From NCBI RefSeq assembly GCF_020215705.1, contig NZ_JAIWNB010000010.1:62001-126000 (forward strand): 64,000 nucleotides of DNA. The letters are read 5' to 3'. Of the stretch, positions 15,406 to 24,855 are shown piece by piece. The notes under the pieces are model-generated. The model saw nothing but the letters and a program-made list of their open reading frames with translations, was not told where the DNA came from and made no database searches. Position numbers and translations under genes: made by a program. This stretch comes from Nonomuraea aurantiaca. GTDB lineage: Bacteria > Actinomycetota > Actinomycetes > Streptosporangiales > Streptosporangiaceae. Numbering within the stretch: position 1 is the first letter of the stretch; every line of letters begins with the position of its first letter.

Positions 15406-15845
15406 AGGTCCAGGCGGCGGCGGATGCGGTCGAGCTCGCCCATGACGTCCTCGAACGTCCGGTTGTAGGCGGACTCGGCCTCCTTGATCTTGGTCAGGGC
15501 GGCGTCGGGGTCCTCGACGTACTTCATCGGGTTGTCCTCGTCGCCGAACGCCTGGCCCATGGCCTCGGTGACCTGGTGCTGCAGGTCCGCGGTCGCGGCC
15601 TGGAGCTGCTGCTTGATGAGGTCGGCGAGCTCGCCCGAGCTCAGCCGCATCGCCTTGGGATGCAGCTGGAGCTCGCGCAGCCCCTCGCTGCCGTACGCGA
15701 TCGTGACCAGGCCGTCGTCGTCCTGGGCCCGCCCGACGAGGTCCGTCATGTTCTTCTGGAGCTCTTCGATGCGGGCGAACTGCTCATCGGCGCCCTTGAG
15801 AAGCTTCTCGATGTCGATGTTCGCGAAGTCCCCAAACTCCTGCAT
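15402..15845 (-). CDS. YbaB/EbfC-family protein (EspL-like candidate)
   Basis: This 147-residue protein has the YbaB/EbfC fold: long helices around a three-stranded sheet, with the sequence GLVTIAYGSEGLRELQLHPKAM. YbaB proteins bind DNA as nucleoid-associated proteins. In mycobacterial ESX-1 the YbaB-like EspL is instead needed for stability of secreted Esp factors. It sits 38 bases downstream of eccD on the same strand, which favours the secretion-linked role. ATG 15845 follows GGAG by five bases; GTG 15851 is an alternative. Confidence 0.8.
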   Translation of the reverse strand: MQEFGDFANIDIEKLLKGADEQFARIEELQKNMTDLVGRAQDDDGLVTIAYGSEGLRELQLHPKAMRLSSGELADLIKQQLQAATADLQHQVTEAMGQAFGDEDNPMKYVEDPDAALTKIKEAESAYNRTFEDVMGELDRIRRRLDL

Positions 15846-15889
15846 CTTCACTCCACTCTCACAACATTGTTAAATCGCGCAGCAACCTA

Positions 15890-17407
15890 TCACCCGGACA
15901 AACCGCGCACCCAGGAATAGACCTCGAGAACGCCCAGCGCGAGCGGGAAGAGCTCGACGATCAGGATGACGTCCACGATGTCCGCCGCGCGGCCCCAGAA
16001 CGGCGACGGCTTGCCCGTGGGCAGCCAGAGGCCGATGCCGACGGCGGTCAGTGCCAGCCACAGCATGCCGATCGCCACGGCCACGGCGCCGATGACGCCG
16101 GATTTCGGGCCGAGGGTCACCGCGAGCAGGCCGAACGCGGTCAGGCCGACGGTGATCAGCCACAGCCGCTGGCGTACCCCACGGAAGACCCGGGCCCGCA
16201 TCATCAGCGTCAACCCGAGCGTCGCGGTCATGAGGGAGGCGATCCAGCCGCCGTACGTGGCCAGCAGCACCTCGGAGACCAGCGCCACCAGCCCGATCGC
16301 GATGATCATGCCGGTGGCGTAGCGCTGGGCGATGACCGTCCGCTCCTGGATGGCCGCGCTGTTCAGGCGCTGGTTGTCGGCCCGCAGCTCCTCCGCGGTG
16401 GTGGGCATGGCCGGGAGCGGCACCTTGGCCAGGCGGAACGACAGCGTGGGGACCAGCGGGCTCAACGCCAGCAGGATCGACACCGTCACCGCGGCCACTC
16501 CCGCGGGTGGCGATCCCCACACCATGACCACGGCCGCGCCTATCGCCCCGAACGTCGTGGCGACGGCCGTACCGAGGAATCCCGGCACGCCGTCGGAGAT
16601 CAGCGCGCCCGCGATGGTGGCCACCAGCGCGGTGCAGGCGAGCGCGGCCAGCAGGTGGGGCGCGCCGAGGCCGGCCAGGGTGCCGCCGCTGGCCGGTGCG
16701 AACAGGCCCGCGATGAAGCCGTACGGCAGCGCCGCGTGCCCGATCAGGGCACCCGCCAGGGAGTCGCCCACCGCTCTCGACAGGGCCGCGCCGGTGGCCA
16801 CGACCACGAGCGCCATCAGCCCCGCCACCACCGTGACGACCAGCGCGGGCGCTCCGGACAGCGCCAGGGCGATCGCGCCCAGGACGAGCAGCCCGAGCGC
16901 GCCGCTCGCGCCCATCATCCGGGTGTGCCTGGTCTCCCAGGTGCCCGCGGAATTCTTGACTCCGGTCGCGACCACGTCGGCCACGTCGTCGTACAGCGCG
17001 GGCGGCAGGATCGCCTCGCGCGGCCTCAGATAGAGCACCTCGCCGTCGAGTATGCCCAGCGCGCCGAGGCTCTGGCCCAGGTCGAGCGGGGAGCCGCCGA
17101 GCCGCTGCAGCGTCCAGCCGGGCGCGGCGGCGGACTCGCCGCCCAGCTCGTCCAGGGCGCGCAGCAGGCCGGGCAGCACGTGCGGCAGCGGGATGTCGGC
17201 GGGCAGCGCCAGGTCGGCCTTGCGCCGCGGTCCCACGATCGTCACGTGGCACAGCGCGGGCAGCGGCACGTGCACCTGGGCGAGCGAGCTCACCTGCATG
17301 GGCCCCTGCTGATGCGGGGGTCCCGGCGGGTGCGGCGGGCCTGGCAGGCGCGGGGGACCCTGCGGATACGGCCCCTGAACGGCCGGTCCGTGGACCATCG
17401 ATCCCAT
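15890..17407 (-). CDS. eccD: T7SS core membrane protein EccD
   Basis: This 505-residue EccD has a Pro/Gly/His-rich lead and then an N-terminal ubiquitin-like domain (about 30-120, CHVTIVGPRRKADLALPA). It continues with about eleven transmembrane helices to the C-terminus. EccD forms the membrane vestibule of the ESX complex, with its cytoplasmic ubiquitin-like part contacting EccC. ATG 17407 has ACGGAG seven bases upstream; the longer upstream frame would overlap eccC. The gene is divergent from eccC, with 97 bases between starts, and is followed by the YbaB-like gene. The usual C-terminal membrane region is complete. Confidence 0.93.
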   Translation of the reverse strand: MGSMVHGPAVQGPYPQGPPRLPGPPHPPGPPHQQGPMQVSSLAQVHVPLPALCHVTIVGPRRKADLALPADIPLPHVLPGLLRALDELGGESAAAPGWTLQRLGGSPLDLGQSLGALGILDGEVLYLRPREAILPPALYDDVADVVATGVKNSAGTWETRHTRMMGASGALGLLVLGAIALALSGAPALVVTVVAGLMALVVVATGAALSRAVGDSLAGALIGHAALPYGFIAGLFAPASGGTLAGLGAPHLLAALACTALVATIAGALISDGVPGFLGTAVATTFGAIGAAVVMVWGSPPAGVAAVTVSILLALSPLVPTLSFRLAKVPLPAMPTTAEELRADNQRLNSAAIQERTVIAQRYATGMIIAIGLVALVSEVLLATYGGWIASLMTATLGLTLMMRARVFRGVRQRLWLITVGLTAFGLLAVTLGPKSGVIGAVAVAIGMLWLALTAVGIGLWLPTGKPSPFWGRAADIVDVILIVELFPLALGVLEVYSWVRGLSG

Positions 17408-17504
17408 GGCTGGACTCCGTCCCACGAGCATCATGGACAAGAGAGAACATATCGGGTCGCTTCTGGTAAGAAGGTCAGCAACCGATACGGAGGACCATCC
17501 AACG

Positions 17505-20500
17505 GTGAGCATTGTCGTTGTCCGGCGGCCCGAACGCCGTCCCAGCCCCAAGCCGCCGCGCGGGGAGATCCTGCTCGAATCGCCCCCTGAGATCCCCGAG
17601 GTCCAGGGGCAGGGCTTCATGCTGGTGCTCACGTACCTGCCCATGCTGGCGGGTGCCGCGGCGATGGCCCTGATGTTCACCGCGGGCGGCAACTCCAACC
17701 CGATCATGTACGTGGCGAGCGGCATGTTCGCGGTCTCCATGGTCGGCATGTCGATAGGACAGATGGGCCGCCAGTCGGGCGAGCGCAAGTACAAGCTCAA
17801 CGGAGCCCGCCGCGACTACTTCCGCTACCTGTCGCAGGTGCGCAAGAAGGTCAGGCGGGCGGCCAAGCAGCAGCGCGAGGCGCTGGAGTGGAGCGGCCCC
17901 GAGCCCGACGCGCTCTGGTGGATCGCGATGGGCCCCCGCCTGTGGGAACGCCGGCCCCGCGACGACGACTTCAGCACGGTACGGCTCGGCACCGGCGTAC
18001 AGAAGCTGGCCATCCAGCTCATCCCGCCGGACTCCAAGCCGGTGGAGGACCTGGACGCGCTGTCGGCCGGCGCGCTGCGCAGGTTCGTCAGAGCGCACGC
18101 GACGGTGTCGGAGCTGCCCGTGGCCGTGGCGCTGGGCTCGTTCGCGCGCATCAAGCTCAGCGGCGACCCGGCCGCCATGCGGGAGCTGGTGCGGGCCATG
18201 ATCGGCCAGATGGCGGTGTTCCACTCGCCGGACGACCTGCGGATCATGGTGTGCGCCGGCCAGGAGTGGATGGGCCACTGGGACTGGGTCAAGTGGCTGC
18301 CCCACGCGCTGCACCCCGACGAGGTCGACGCCGCCGGACCGGTGCGGCTGATGGCCGAGAACATGAGCGAGCTGGACCGCCTGGTGGGCGCCGAGCTCAA
18401 GGAGCGGGCCAGGTTCCGGCCGGGCTCACCCGCGGACGCCCTGCCGTACCACGTGCTCATCGTCGACGGCGGGCACGTGCCCCACGACTCGCAGCTCGGC
18501 ACGGACGCCATTCAGGGTGTCACGGTGATCGACCTGTCCGGGGCCACGGGGCCAGTGGAGGAGAAGGCCATGCTGCGGCTGGAGATCCAGCCCGACGGCT
18601 TCCACATGATCAAGCTGGACCACGCCGGCAAGGAGCAGAAGACCCGGCTCGGCGACCCCGACAAGCTCGACTACCTGCGGGCGGAGGGGCTGGCCAGGCA
18701 GCTCGCGCCGCTGCGCGCCTCGGCCAGCAGCGGCGGCGAGGTCGAGGACGTGCTGTCGGTCAACACCACGCTGACCGACCTGCTCGGCATCGGCGACCCC
18801 ACGCGGCTGGACCCGGCGCTGACCTGGCGGCCACGGGCGGGCCGCAACCGGCTGCGGGTGCCGATCGGCCTGGGCGCCGACGGCCGGATGGTCGAGCTGG
18901 ACATCAAGGAGTCGGCGCAGGGCGGCATGGGCCCGCACGGCCTGGTCATCGGCGCCACCGGCTCCGGCAAGAGCGAGCTGCTGCGCACGCTGGTGCTCGG
19001 CCTGGCCGTCACCCACTCGTCGGAGATACTCAACTTCGTCCTGGTCGACTTCAAGGGCGGCGCCACCTTCCTCGGGCTCGACACGCTCACCCACGTCTCC
19101 GCGGTCATCACCAACCTGGAGGACGAGCTCCCGCTGGTCGACCGCATGTACGACGCGCTGCACGGCGAGATGGTGCGCCGCCAGGAGCTGCTGCGCTCGG
19201 CCGGCAACTACGCCTCGCTGCGCGACTACGAGCGGGCCCGCGAGCAGGGCGCCGCGCTGGCGCCGATGCCGACGCTGTTCGTCGTGCTGGACGAGTTCAG
19301 CGAGCTGCTGTCGGCCAAGCCGGAGTTCATCGAGCTGTTCGTGATGATCGGCCGGCTCGGCCGCTCCCTCGGCGTGCACCTGCTGCTGGCCTCCCAGCGG
19401 CTGGAGGAGGGCCGGCTGCGCGGGCTGGACACGCACCTGTCGTACCGGATCGGCCTGCGGACGTTCTCGGCCATGGAGAGCCGCGTCGTGCTCGGCGTGG
19501 CCGACGCCTACGAGCTGCCGTCCGCGCCGGGCAACGGCTTCCTCAAGTTCGACACCACCGGCATGACCCGGTTCAAGGCCGCGTACGTCTCCGGCCCCCA
19601 CCAGAGCGACCCCCGCGGCGCGGCCGCCGAGGGCGATGACAAGACGATCCGCCAGGTGGTCGAGTACGGCCCGGCCTACGCGCCGCTCCCGGTCGTGGAG
19701 GAGCCGGCCAAGGAGGTCGCCAAGCCGGACGAGGAGCGGGGGCCGCGGAGCAGCCTGCTTGACATCGTCGTACAGCGTCTGGCCGGTCAGGGCCCCGCCG
19801 CGCACCGGATCTGGCTGCCGCCGCTCGGCGAGCCGCCGACCCTCGCGCACCTGCTGCCTCCGCTGTCCGTGACGCCGGAGCTCGGCCTGTCCACGCCCGG
19901 CTGGGACGGCAGGGGCCGCCTCGCCGGGGTCGTGGGCATCATCGACAAGCCGTTCGAGCAGCGCCGCGACCCGTACTGGCTGGATTTGTCGGGCGCGGCC
20001 GGCCACGTCGGCGTCGCGGGCGGCACGCAGAGCGGCAAGAGCAACGTGCTGCGCACGCTGGTGACCAGCATGGCGCTCACGCACACGCCGCGCGAGGTGC
20101 AGTTCTACTGCCTGGACTTCGGCGGTGGCGCGCTGGCCGCCCTGGACGGCCTGCCGCACGTCGGCGGCGTGGCCACCCGCATGGACGCGGACCGGGTACG
20201 CCGGACCGTCGCGGAGATCGCCGCCATCCTCCAGCAGCGCGAGCGCGACTTCGCGGCGAGCGGCATCGACTCGATCGCCACCTACCGCCGTGTCGTGGCC
20301 GCCGGAGAGTACGAGGGCGACGGCTGGGGGGACATCTTCCTGCTGATCGACGGCTGGCTGACCATCCGGCAGGAGTTCGAGGCCTTGGAAGGGGTCATCA
20401 CCGACATCGCGGCCCGAGGGCTCGGCTACGGCATCCACATCATCGCCTCCACCAACAAGTGGTCGGAGTTCCGCGCGGGGATCAGGGACCTGTTCGGCAC

Positions 20501-21482
20501 CCGGCTGGAGTTCAAGCTCGGTGACGCCTACGAGTCGGAGGTCAGCCGCAAGGCGGCGCTGGCCGTACCGGAAGGCGTGCCCGGACGCGGATTGACCAAG
20601 GAGGGCATGCACTTCCTGTCCGCGCTGCCGCGCATCGACGGGGTGCGCGGCGCCGACGACCTCTCCGCCGGCGTGCGGTCGCTGGTGGAGGTCGTACGGG
20701 CCTCGTGGCAGGGTCCCGCCGCCCGCCCCGTGCGGCTGCTGCCGTCGCTGCTGCCCGCCACGGCGCTGCCCGACCCCGCCCTCACCGGGCCGAACCGGAT
20801 CGCCATCGGCATCGACGAGGCCGCCCTGGCGCCGGTCGCGATCGACTTCGACGTGGACCCGCACTTCATCGTGTTCGGCGACACCGAGTGCGGCAAGTCG
20901 AACGTGCTGAAGCTCATCATGGAGGGCCTGGTCGCCAGGAAGACGCCCAAGGAATGCATGATGATCGTGCTCGACTACCGGCGCGCCCTGCTCGACACCG
21001 CGGTCACCGACCACCGCATCGGGTACGCGGCCTCCAGCACCGCGGCGGCCGAGCTGATCCAGGACGCCCGCACCGCGCTGCTCAAGCGGCTGCCCCCGGC
21101 GGACCTCACGCCGGAGCAGCTCAGGGAGCGTAGCTGGTGGCAGGGCTCCGACCTGTACATCATCGTGGACGACTACGACCTCGTCGCCACCTCCAACAAC
21201 CCGCTGGCGCCCCTGGCCGAGCTGCTGCCGCAGGCCCGCGACATCGGCCTGCACCTGATCATCTCCCGCCAGATGGGCGGCGCGAGCCGGTCCATGTTCG
21301 ACCCGGCCGTCCAGCGGCTCAAGGAGATGGCCAGCCCGGCGCTGATCATGTCGGGCAACAAGGACGAGGGCGCGCTGTTCGGCAACGTACGGCCGCAGCC
21401 GCTCCCGCAGGGGCGCGGCTTCTACGTGGACCGGAGGGCGGGGGCGCGCCTGATCCAGACGGCCTTCCTGGACACGCCGTAG
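17505..21482 (+). CDS. eccC: T7SS motor ATPase EccC (single chain, three FtsK/SpoIIIE domains)
   Basis: This 1,325-residue ATPase drives and selects T7SS substrates. Two transmembrane helices lie at ~35-85. Three ATPase domains follow, with P-loops GATGSGKSE (~483), GGTQSGKSN (~839) and GDTECGKSN (~1125). Walker B-like strands are FVLVDFKGG, FYCLDFGGG and MIVLDYRR. In known EccC proteins domain 1 is the catalytic motor and domain 3 binds the YxxxD/E tail. GTG 17505 begins SIVVVRRPERRPSPK, the standard EccC N-terminus, and GGAGG lies 11 bases upstream. It is divergent from eccD and followed ten bases later by the WD40 gene. Confidence 0.95.
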   Translation: MSIVVVRRPERRPSPKPPRGEILLESPPEIPEVQGQGFMLVLTYLPMLAGAAAMALMFTAGGNSNPIMYVASGMFAVSMVGMSIGQMGRQSGERKYKLNGARRDYFRYLSQVRKKVRRAAKQQREALEWSGPEPDALWWIAMGPRLWERRPRDDDFSTVRLGTGVQKLAIQLIPPDSKPVEDLDALSAGALRRFVRAHATVSELPVAVALGSFARIKLSGDPAAMRELVRAMIGQMAVFHSPDDLRIMVCAGQEWMGHWDWVKWLPHALHPDEVDAAGPVRLMAENMSELDRLVGAELKERARFRPGSPADALPYHVLIVDGGHVPHDSQLGTDAIQGVTVIDLSGATGPVEEKAMLRLEIQPDGFHMIKLDHAGKEQKTRLGDPDKLDYLRAEGLARQLAPLRASASSGGEVEDVLSVNTTLTDLLGIGDPTRLDPALTWRPRAGRNRLRVPIGLGADGRMVELDIKESAQGGMGPHGLVIGATGSGKSELLRTLVLGLAVTHSSEILNFVLVDFKGGATFLGLDTLTHVSAVITNLEDELPLVDRMYDALHGEMVRRQELLRSAGNYASLRDYERAREQGAALAPMPTLFVVLDEFSELLSAKPEFIELFVMIGRLGRSLGVHLLLASQRLEEGRLRGLDTHLSYRIGLRTFSAMESRVVLGVADAYELPSAPGNGFLKFDTTGMTRFKAAYVSGPHQSDPRGAAAEGDDKTIRQVVEYGPAYAPLPVVEEPAKEVAKPDEERGPRSSLLDIVVQRLAGQGPAAHRIWLPPLGEPPTLAHLLPPLSVTPELGLSTPGWDGRGRLAGVVGIIDKPFEQRRDPYWLDLSGAAGHVGVAGGTQSGKSNVLRTLVTSMALTHTPREVQFYCLDFGGGALAALDGLPHVGGVATRMDADRVRRTVAEIAAILQQRERDFAASGIDSIATYRRVVAAGEYEGDGWGDIFLLIDGWLTIRQEFEALEGVITDIAARGLGYGIHIIASTNKWSEFRAGIRDLFGTRLEFKLGDAYESEVSRKAALAVPEGVPGRGLTKEGMHFLSALPRIDGVRGADDLSAGVRSLVEVVRASWQGPAARPVRLLPSLLPATALPDPALTGPNRIAIGIDEAALAPVAIDFDVDPHFIVFGDTECGKSNVLKLIMEGLVARKTPKECMMIVLDYRRALLDTAVTDHRIGYAASSTAAAELIQDARTALLKRLPPADLTPEQLRERSWWQGSDLYIIVDDYDLVATSNNPLAPLAELLPQARDIGLHLIISRQMGGASRSMFDPAVQRLKEMASPALIMSGNKDEGALFGNVRPQPLPQGRGFYVDRRAGARLIQTAFLDTP

Positions 21483-21492
21483 GTTGTCACCC

Positions 21493-23712
21493 GTGTCACA
21501 TGTGCGCTACCGGCTGACCGGCACGTCCTTCCCCGGCACCGTGGACCTGACGGTGTGGGCCGACGGGCGGGCCCGGTTGGAGCACGCGCGAGCGGGCGGG
21601 GTCCGGGCCTGGACCGCCGAGCTGGACCAGGCCGTGTGGCCGTGGCTCCTGGACACGCTGCGCTCGGCGGGCTTCCCACACGTGGCGGCGCCAACGCCGC
21701 TACCGGGCTCCACGCTGCGCGAACTGACGGTGGACGGTGGGCTGGGCGGGTCGTTGCTGTTCGGGTGGCGTGATGGTGGTGAGTTGGGGCTGGGGCCGGC
21801 CCTGCGGATACTCGACGCGCTGGTGTACCAGGTCGGCGACGGTGCCGTCAGGGAGACGGCGAACGAGGTGCCGAGGCTGGCCCACCGCTCCGCCCCGGAC
21901 CCGGCGCTGCCGCCGCTGGACCCCGGCTCACCGGCCGCCGCCGCCTTCGGGACCGTGGGCGGGCGGCCGGCGTACGCGCTGTCCCGCCCCGGTCGCACTT
22001 TCAGCCTGTACGGCCTGCCGTACGGCGAGGACCTGGGCAGCGCCACCGTCACCGACGCGCCCACCCGGGCGGTCGCGCTCGGCACGGCCGGTGGCCGGGA
22101 GATCGTCGCGACCGGTGGCGACGACCTGATCATCAGGGTCTGGGACACCGGCACCGGGCAGCAGCTCCACGCCACGACCGGCCACGGCGGCCCGGTCCCG
22201 GCGCTGGCCGCGTCCGGCGGGCTGATCTACACCGGCGGCGCCGACGGCGTGCTGCGCGTCTGGGACGCGGCGGGGTCGCTGGGCGAGCTGGCGGAGCGGC
22301 ACGAGGGCGCGATCAACGCGGTGTGCGTCGATGGCACGCTGCTGGTCACCGGCTCCGACGACGGGGCCGTGCGGCTCACCGACCTGTCGGACGGCCGCAC
22401 CCTGCACTCGCTGCCCGGCCACACCGGCTGGGTGAACGCGGTCGCCGCCGCTGACGGGCTCGTCGCGTCGGCCGGCTCCGACCGGTTGATCCGGGTCTGG
22501 GACGCGGCCACCGGTCAGGAGCTCCGCGCGCTGGAGGGGCACGAGGCGAGCGTGACCGGGCTGACCTTCCTCAGCGTGGCGGGGCGCCCGGCGCTGGCGT
22601 CCTGCGCGCTGGACGGCCGGGTAACCGTCCACGACCCGCACACCGGAATCCTCTTGTCCACCTGGCGCTCAGGCGAATGGGCCGCCGCCATCGGCACCGC
22701 ACCAAAGCCACCGGCGCCCACAGAACCCGCCGCACCCGAAGGACCGGCCACCACCGCCACGCGTGAAGGGCGGGCCACCGCCGGAGGCGGCGGCGTGCCG
22801 GAGTGGCTGGTGACCGCCGGTGATGGGGTCCGTGTCTGGGCGGCCGACGGCACTCTGTCGCGGGAGCTCACCGGCGTCGCCGCGGACGCGGTCGCCACCG
22901 ACGGGGCGCTCGTGGCCGCCGGCTCCCCTGGCGGCACGCTGTGGTTCTGGCGGCTGGCCGACGGCGATCAACTGCCCGAGGCGTCCACGGCTGCCGCCTC
23001 CGGGGACGGCGGTGTCACGAGTCTGGCCTTCGACGGCGGCGGACTGGTCTGTGGCACCGGCAGCGGCACCGTCCGCGTACATCATCCGGTGGACGGCGTG
23101 GTCGCGGTGCCGACCCCGCACACCGGCCAGGTGCTCGCGCTCGCCCTCGACGGCGACCTGCTGGTCTCGGGCGGCATGGACGGCACGGTCAGGACCTGGG
23201 ACGCGGTCTCGGGCCGGCCGCTGCGCCGCCTGCTCGGGCATACGGCGGGTGTCACGTGCCTGGCCACGGGCCGGGTCGGCGGCCGGGTCGTGATCGCGTC
23301 GAGCGGGTACGACCGGGCGGTCAGGACCTGGGACGCGGCGACGGGCCGGCCGCTGTCGGTGGTGCACGGGCACCCGCTGCCGGTGTACGCGCTGGCATTC
23401 GGCACGGTCGGCGGGCGCGCCGTACTCGCCGCCGGCAGCTATGACGGGCTGGTGCCGGTGCGCGACGCCGAGACGGGCGAGAACGTCGTCGTACTCGGCG
23501 GCAACCCGGGCACGGTCCGGTGCCTGCGCTTCCACGGTCCCGATGTGCTGGCCGTGGGCTGCGACGACGGCACCGTACGGCTGTGGCGCCTGCCGGACGG
23601 CGAGCGGGTCGGCGAGACCCGGCTGGGGGACGTCCCGCTCGCCCTGTCCAGCGATCTGTACGCGGTCACCCATAACGGGCTGAGCCGCCTAACGCCCCCA
23701 GAATCGCAGTGA
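21493..23712 (+). CDS. WD40 beta-propeller protein downstream of eccC
   Basis: This 739-residue cytoplasmic protein has residues 1-135 forming a separate domain with no family I recognise. From ~190 onward there are many WD40 blades with GH...W-D ends: IRVWDTGTGQQL, LRVWDAAGSL, IRVWDAATGQEL, VRTWDAVSGRPL, VRTWDAATGRPL and VRLWRLPDGE. At least ten are visible, enough for two propellers split by a Pro/Ala-rich linker (~400-430). WD40 propellers are protein-binding platforms. The GTG at 21493 lies 10 bases past the eccC stop, so co-expression is likely; TTG 21484 is an alternative. Its link to secretion is inference from position. Confidence 0.85.
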   Translation: MSHVRYRLTGTSFPGTVDLTVWADGRARLEHARAGGVRAWTAELDQAVWPWLLDTLRSAGFPHVAAPTPLPGSTLRELTVDGGLGGSLLFGWRDGGELGLGPALRILDALVYQVGDGAVRETANEVPRLAHRSAPDPALPPLDPGSPAAAAFGTVGGRPAYALSRPGRTFSLYGLPYGEDLGSATVTDAPTRAVALGTAGGREIVATGGDDLIIRVWDTGTGQQLHATTGHGGPVPALAASGGLIYTGGADGVLRVWDAAGSLGELAERHEGAINAVCVDGTLLVTGSDDGAVRLTDLSDGRTLHSLPGHTGWVNAVAAADGLVASAGSDRLIRVWDAATGQELRALEGHEASVTGLTFLSVAGRPALASCALDGRVTVHDPHTGILLSTWRSGEWAAAIGTAPKPPAPTEPAAPEGPATTATREGRATAGGGGVPEWLVTAGDGVRVWAADGTLSRELTGVAADAVATDGALVAAGSPGGTLWFWRLADGDQLPEASTAAASGDGGVTSLAFDGGGLVCGTGSGTVRVHHPVDGVVAVPTPHTGQVLALALDGDLLVSGGMDGTVRTWDAVSGRPLRRLLGHTAGVTCLATGRVGGRVVIASSGYDRAVRTWDAATGRPLSVVHGHPLPVYALAFGTVGGRAVLAAGSYDGLVPVRDAETGENVVVLGGNPGTVRCLRFHGPDVLAVGCDDGTVRLWRLPDGERVGETRLGDVPLALSSDLYAVTHNGLSRLTPPESQ

Positions 23713-23740
23713 CCCAGAACGGGCCGAACCGTCCCACGCC

Positions 23741-24855
23741 CGGTTCGGTCGAGGCGGCCTCGGCCGTCTACGGTGGGCCGAGCACGTCGTCCACGCCCAG
23801 CTGATCGAGGACCTTGAGCGCCAGCTCGACGTGTGACGCCTCGTAGGGGAAGTCGAACGGCCTACTGCCAGGTGCCTCGTCACGGTGTCCGATCGTCACA
23901 CCCCGGTGTTCTGAAGGCACGAACTCCGCCCGGACGAGCAGCACCGAGCCGTCCGGCAGCACGTATCTGCCGTTGACGAACCGGTCGAGACCTGCCCGCA
24001 CGCGCGTGCCAAGGTGGCCCAGCGGCGACATATCGGAACGGTAGGCGAACCTGACGGTGTACTCCGTGACGGGCCGCATCACTCCGTCACGTGCCTTGAC
24101 AGTCATGTCGCGACACTCGATGGCCGCGACCCCCGGGTCACGTGCCCCCATGTTCACCGGCAGGGCCCGCTTGCGCGCGGCCACCAGATCGGCCGGACGG
24201 AAGGTGTGCGGCTTCCCCCCGTGCGGCGTGGCCCCCCAGTCGGTGACCGCCTCGCCCACCCTTCGCGCGTCCCATGCCGCCCGCTCGCGCGCGGCTACGG
24301 CGTCCGGCTGGGGAACCGGTTCGGTCGAGGCGGCCTCGGCCGTCCGCGGTGGGCCGAGCACGTCGTCCACGCCCAGCTGATCGAGGACCTTGAGCGCCAG
24401 CTCGACGTGTGACGCCTCGTAGGGGAAGTCGAACGGCCTACTGCCAGGTGCCTCGTCACGGTGTCCGATCGTCACACCCCGGTGTTCTGAAGGCACGAAC
24501 TCCGCCCGGACGAGCAGCACCGAGCCGTCCGGCAGCACGTACCCGCCGTCGACGAACCGGCTGAGAGCCGCCCGCACGCGCCTGCCGAAGTAGCCCAAGT
24601 CCGCCCGCGACATATCGGAACGGTAGGCGAACCTGACGGTGTACTCCGTGACGGGCCGCATCACTCCGTCACGTGCCTTGACAGTCATGTCGCGACGCTC
24701 GATGGCCGCGACCCCCGGGTCACGTGCCCTCATGTTCACCGGCAGGGCCCGCTTGCGCGCGGCCACCAGATCGGCCGGACGGAAGGTGTGCGGTTTCTCC
24801 CCGTGCGGCGTGGCCCCCCAGTCGGTGACCGCCTCGCCCACCCTTCGCGCGTCCC
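23741..24855. repeat. Tandem ~580-bp duplication at the 3' end of the toxin-like gene
   Basis: Copies lie at 23741-24273 and 24317-24855. The offset between them is 576 bp at one end and 582 at the other, so the copies differ by six bases of length. They are nearly identical over most of their length. The downstream copy carries the stop codon (minus-strand TAG, 23770-23768) where the other copy has CGG, and homology continues past that stop to 23741. The gene therefore ends inside a repeat unit. Confidence 0.88.

Noticed and set aside
18426..21254. Very long open frame antisense to eccC
   Set aside because: It mirrors eccC codons; GC-rich third positions create long antisense frames. Composition is Arg/Gly/Gln/His-rich with no domain.
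23741..24855. Possible insertion sequence causing the 580-bp repeat
   Set aside because: The repeat is coding sequence of the same gene, without terminal inverted repeats or a transposase.
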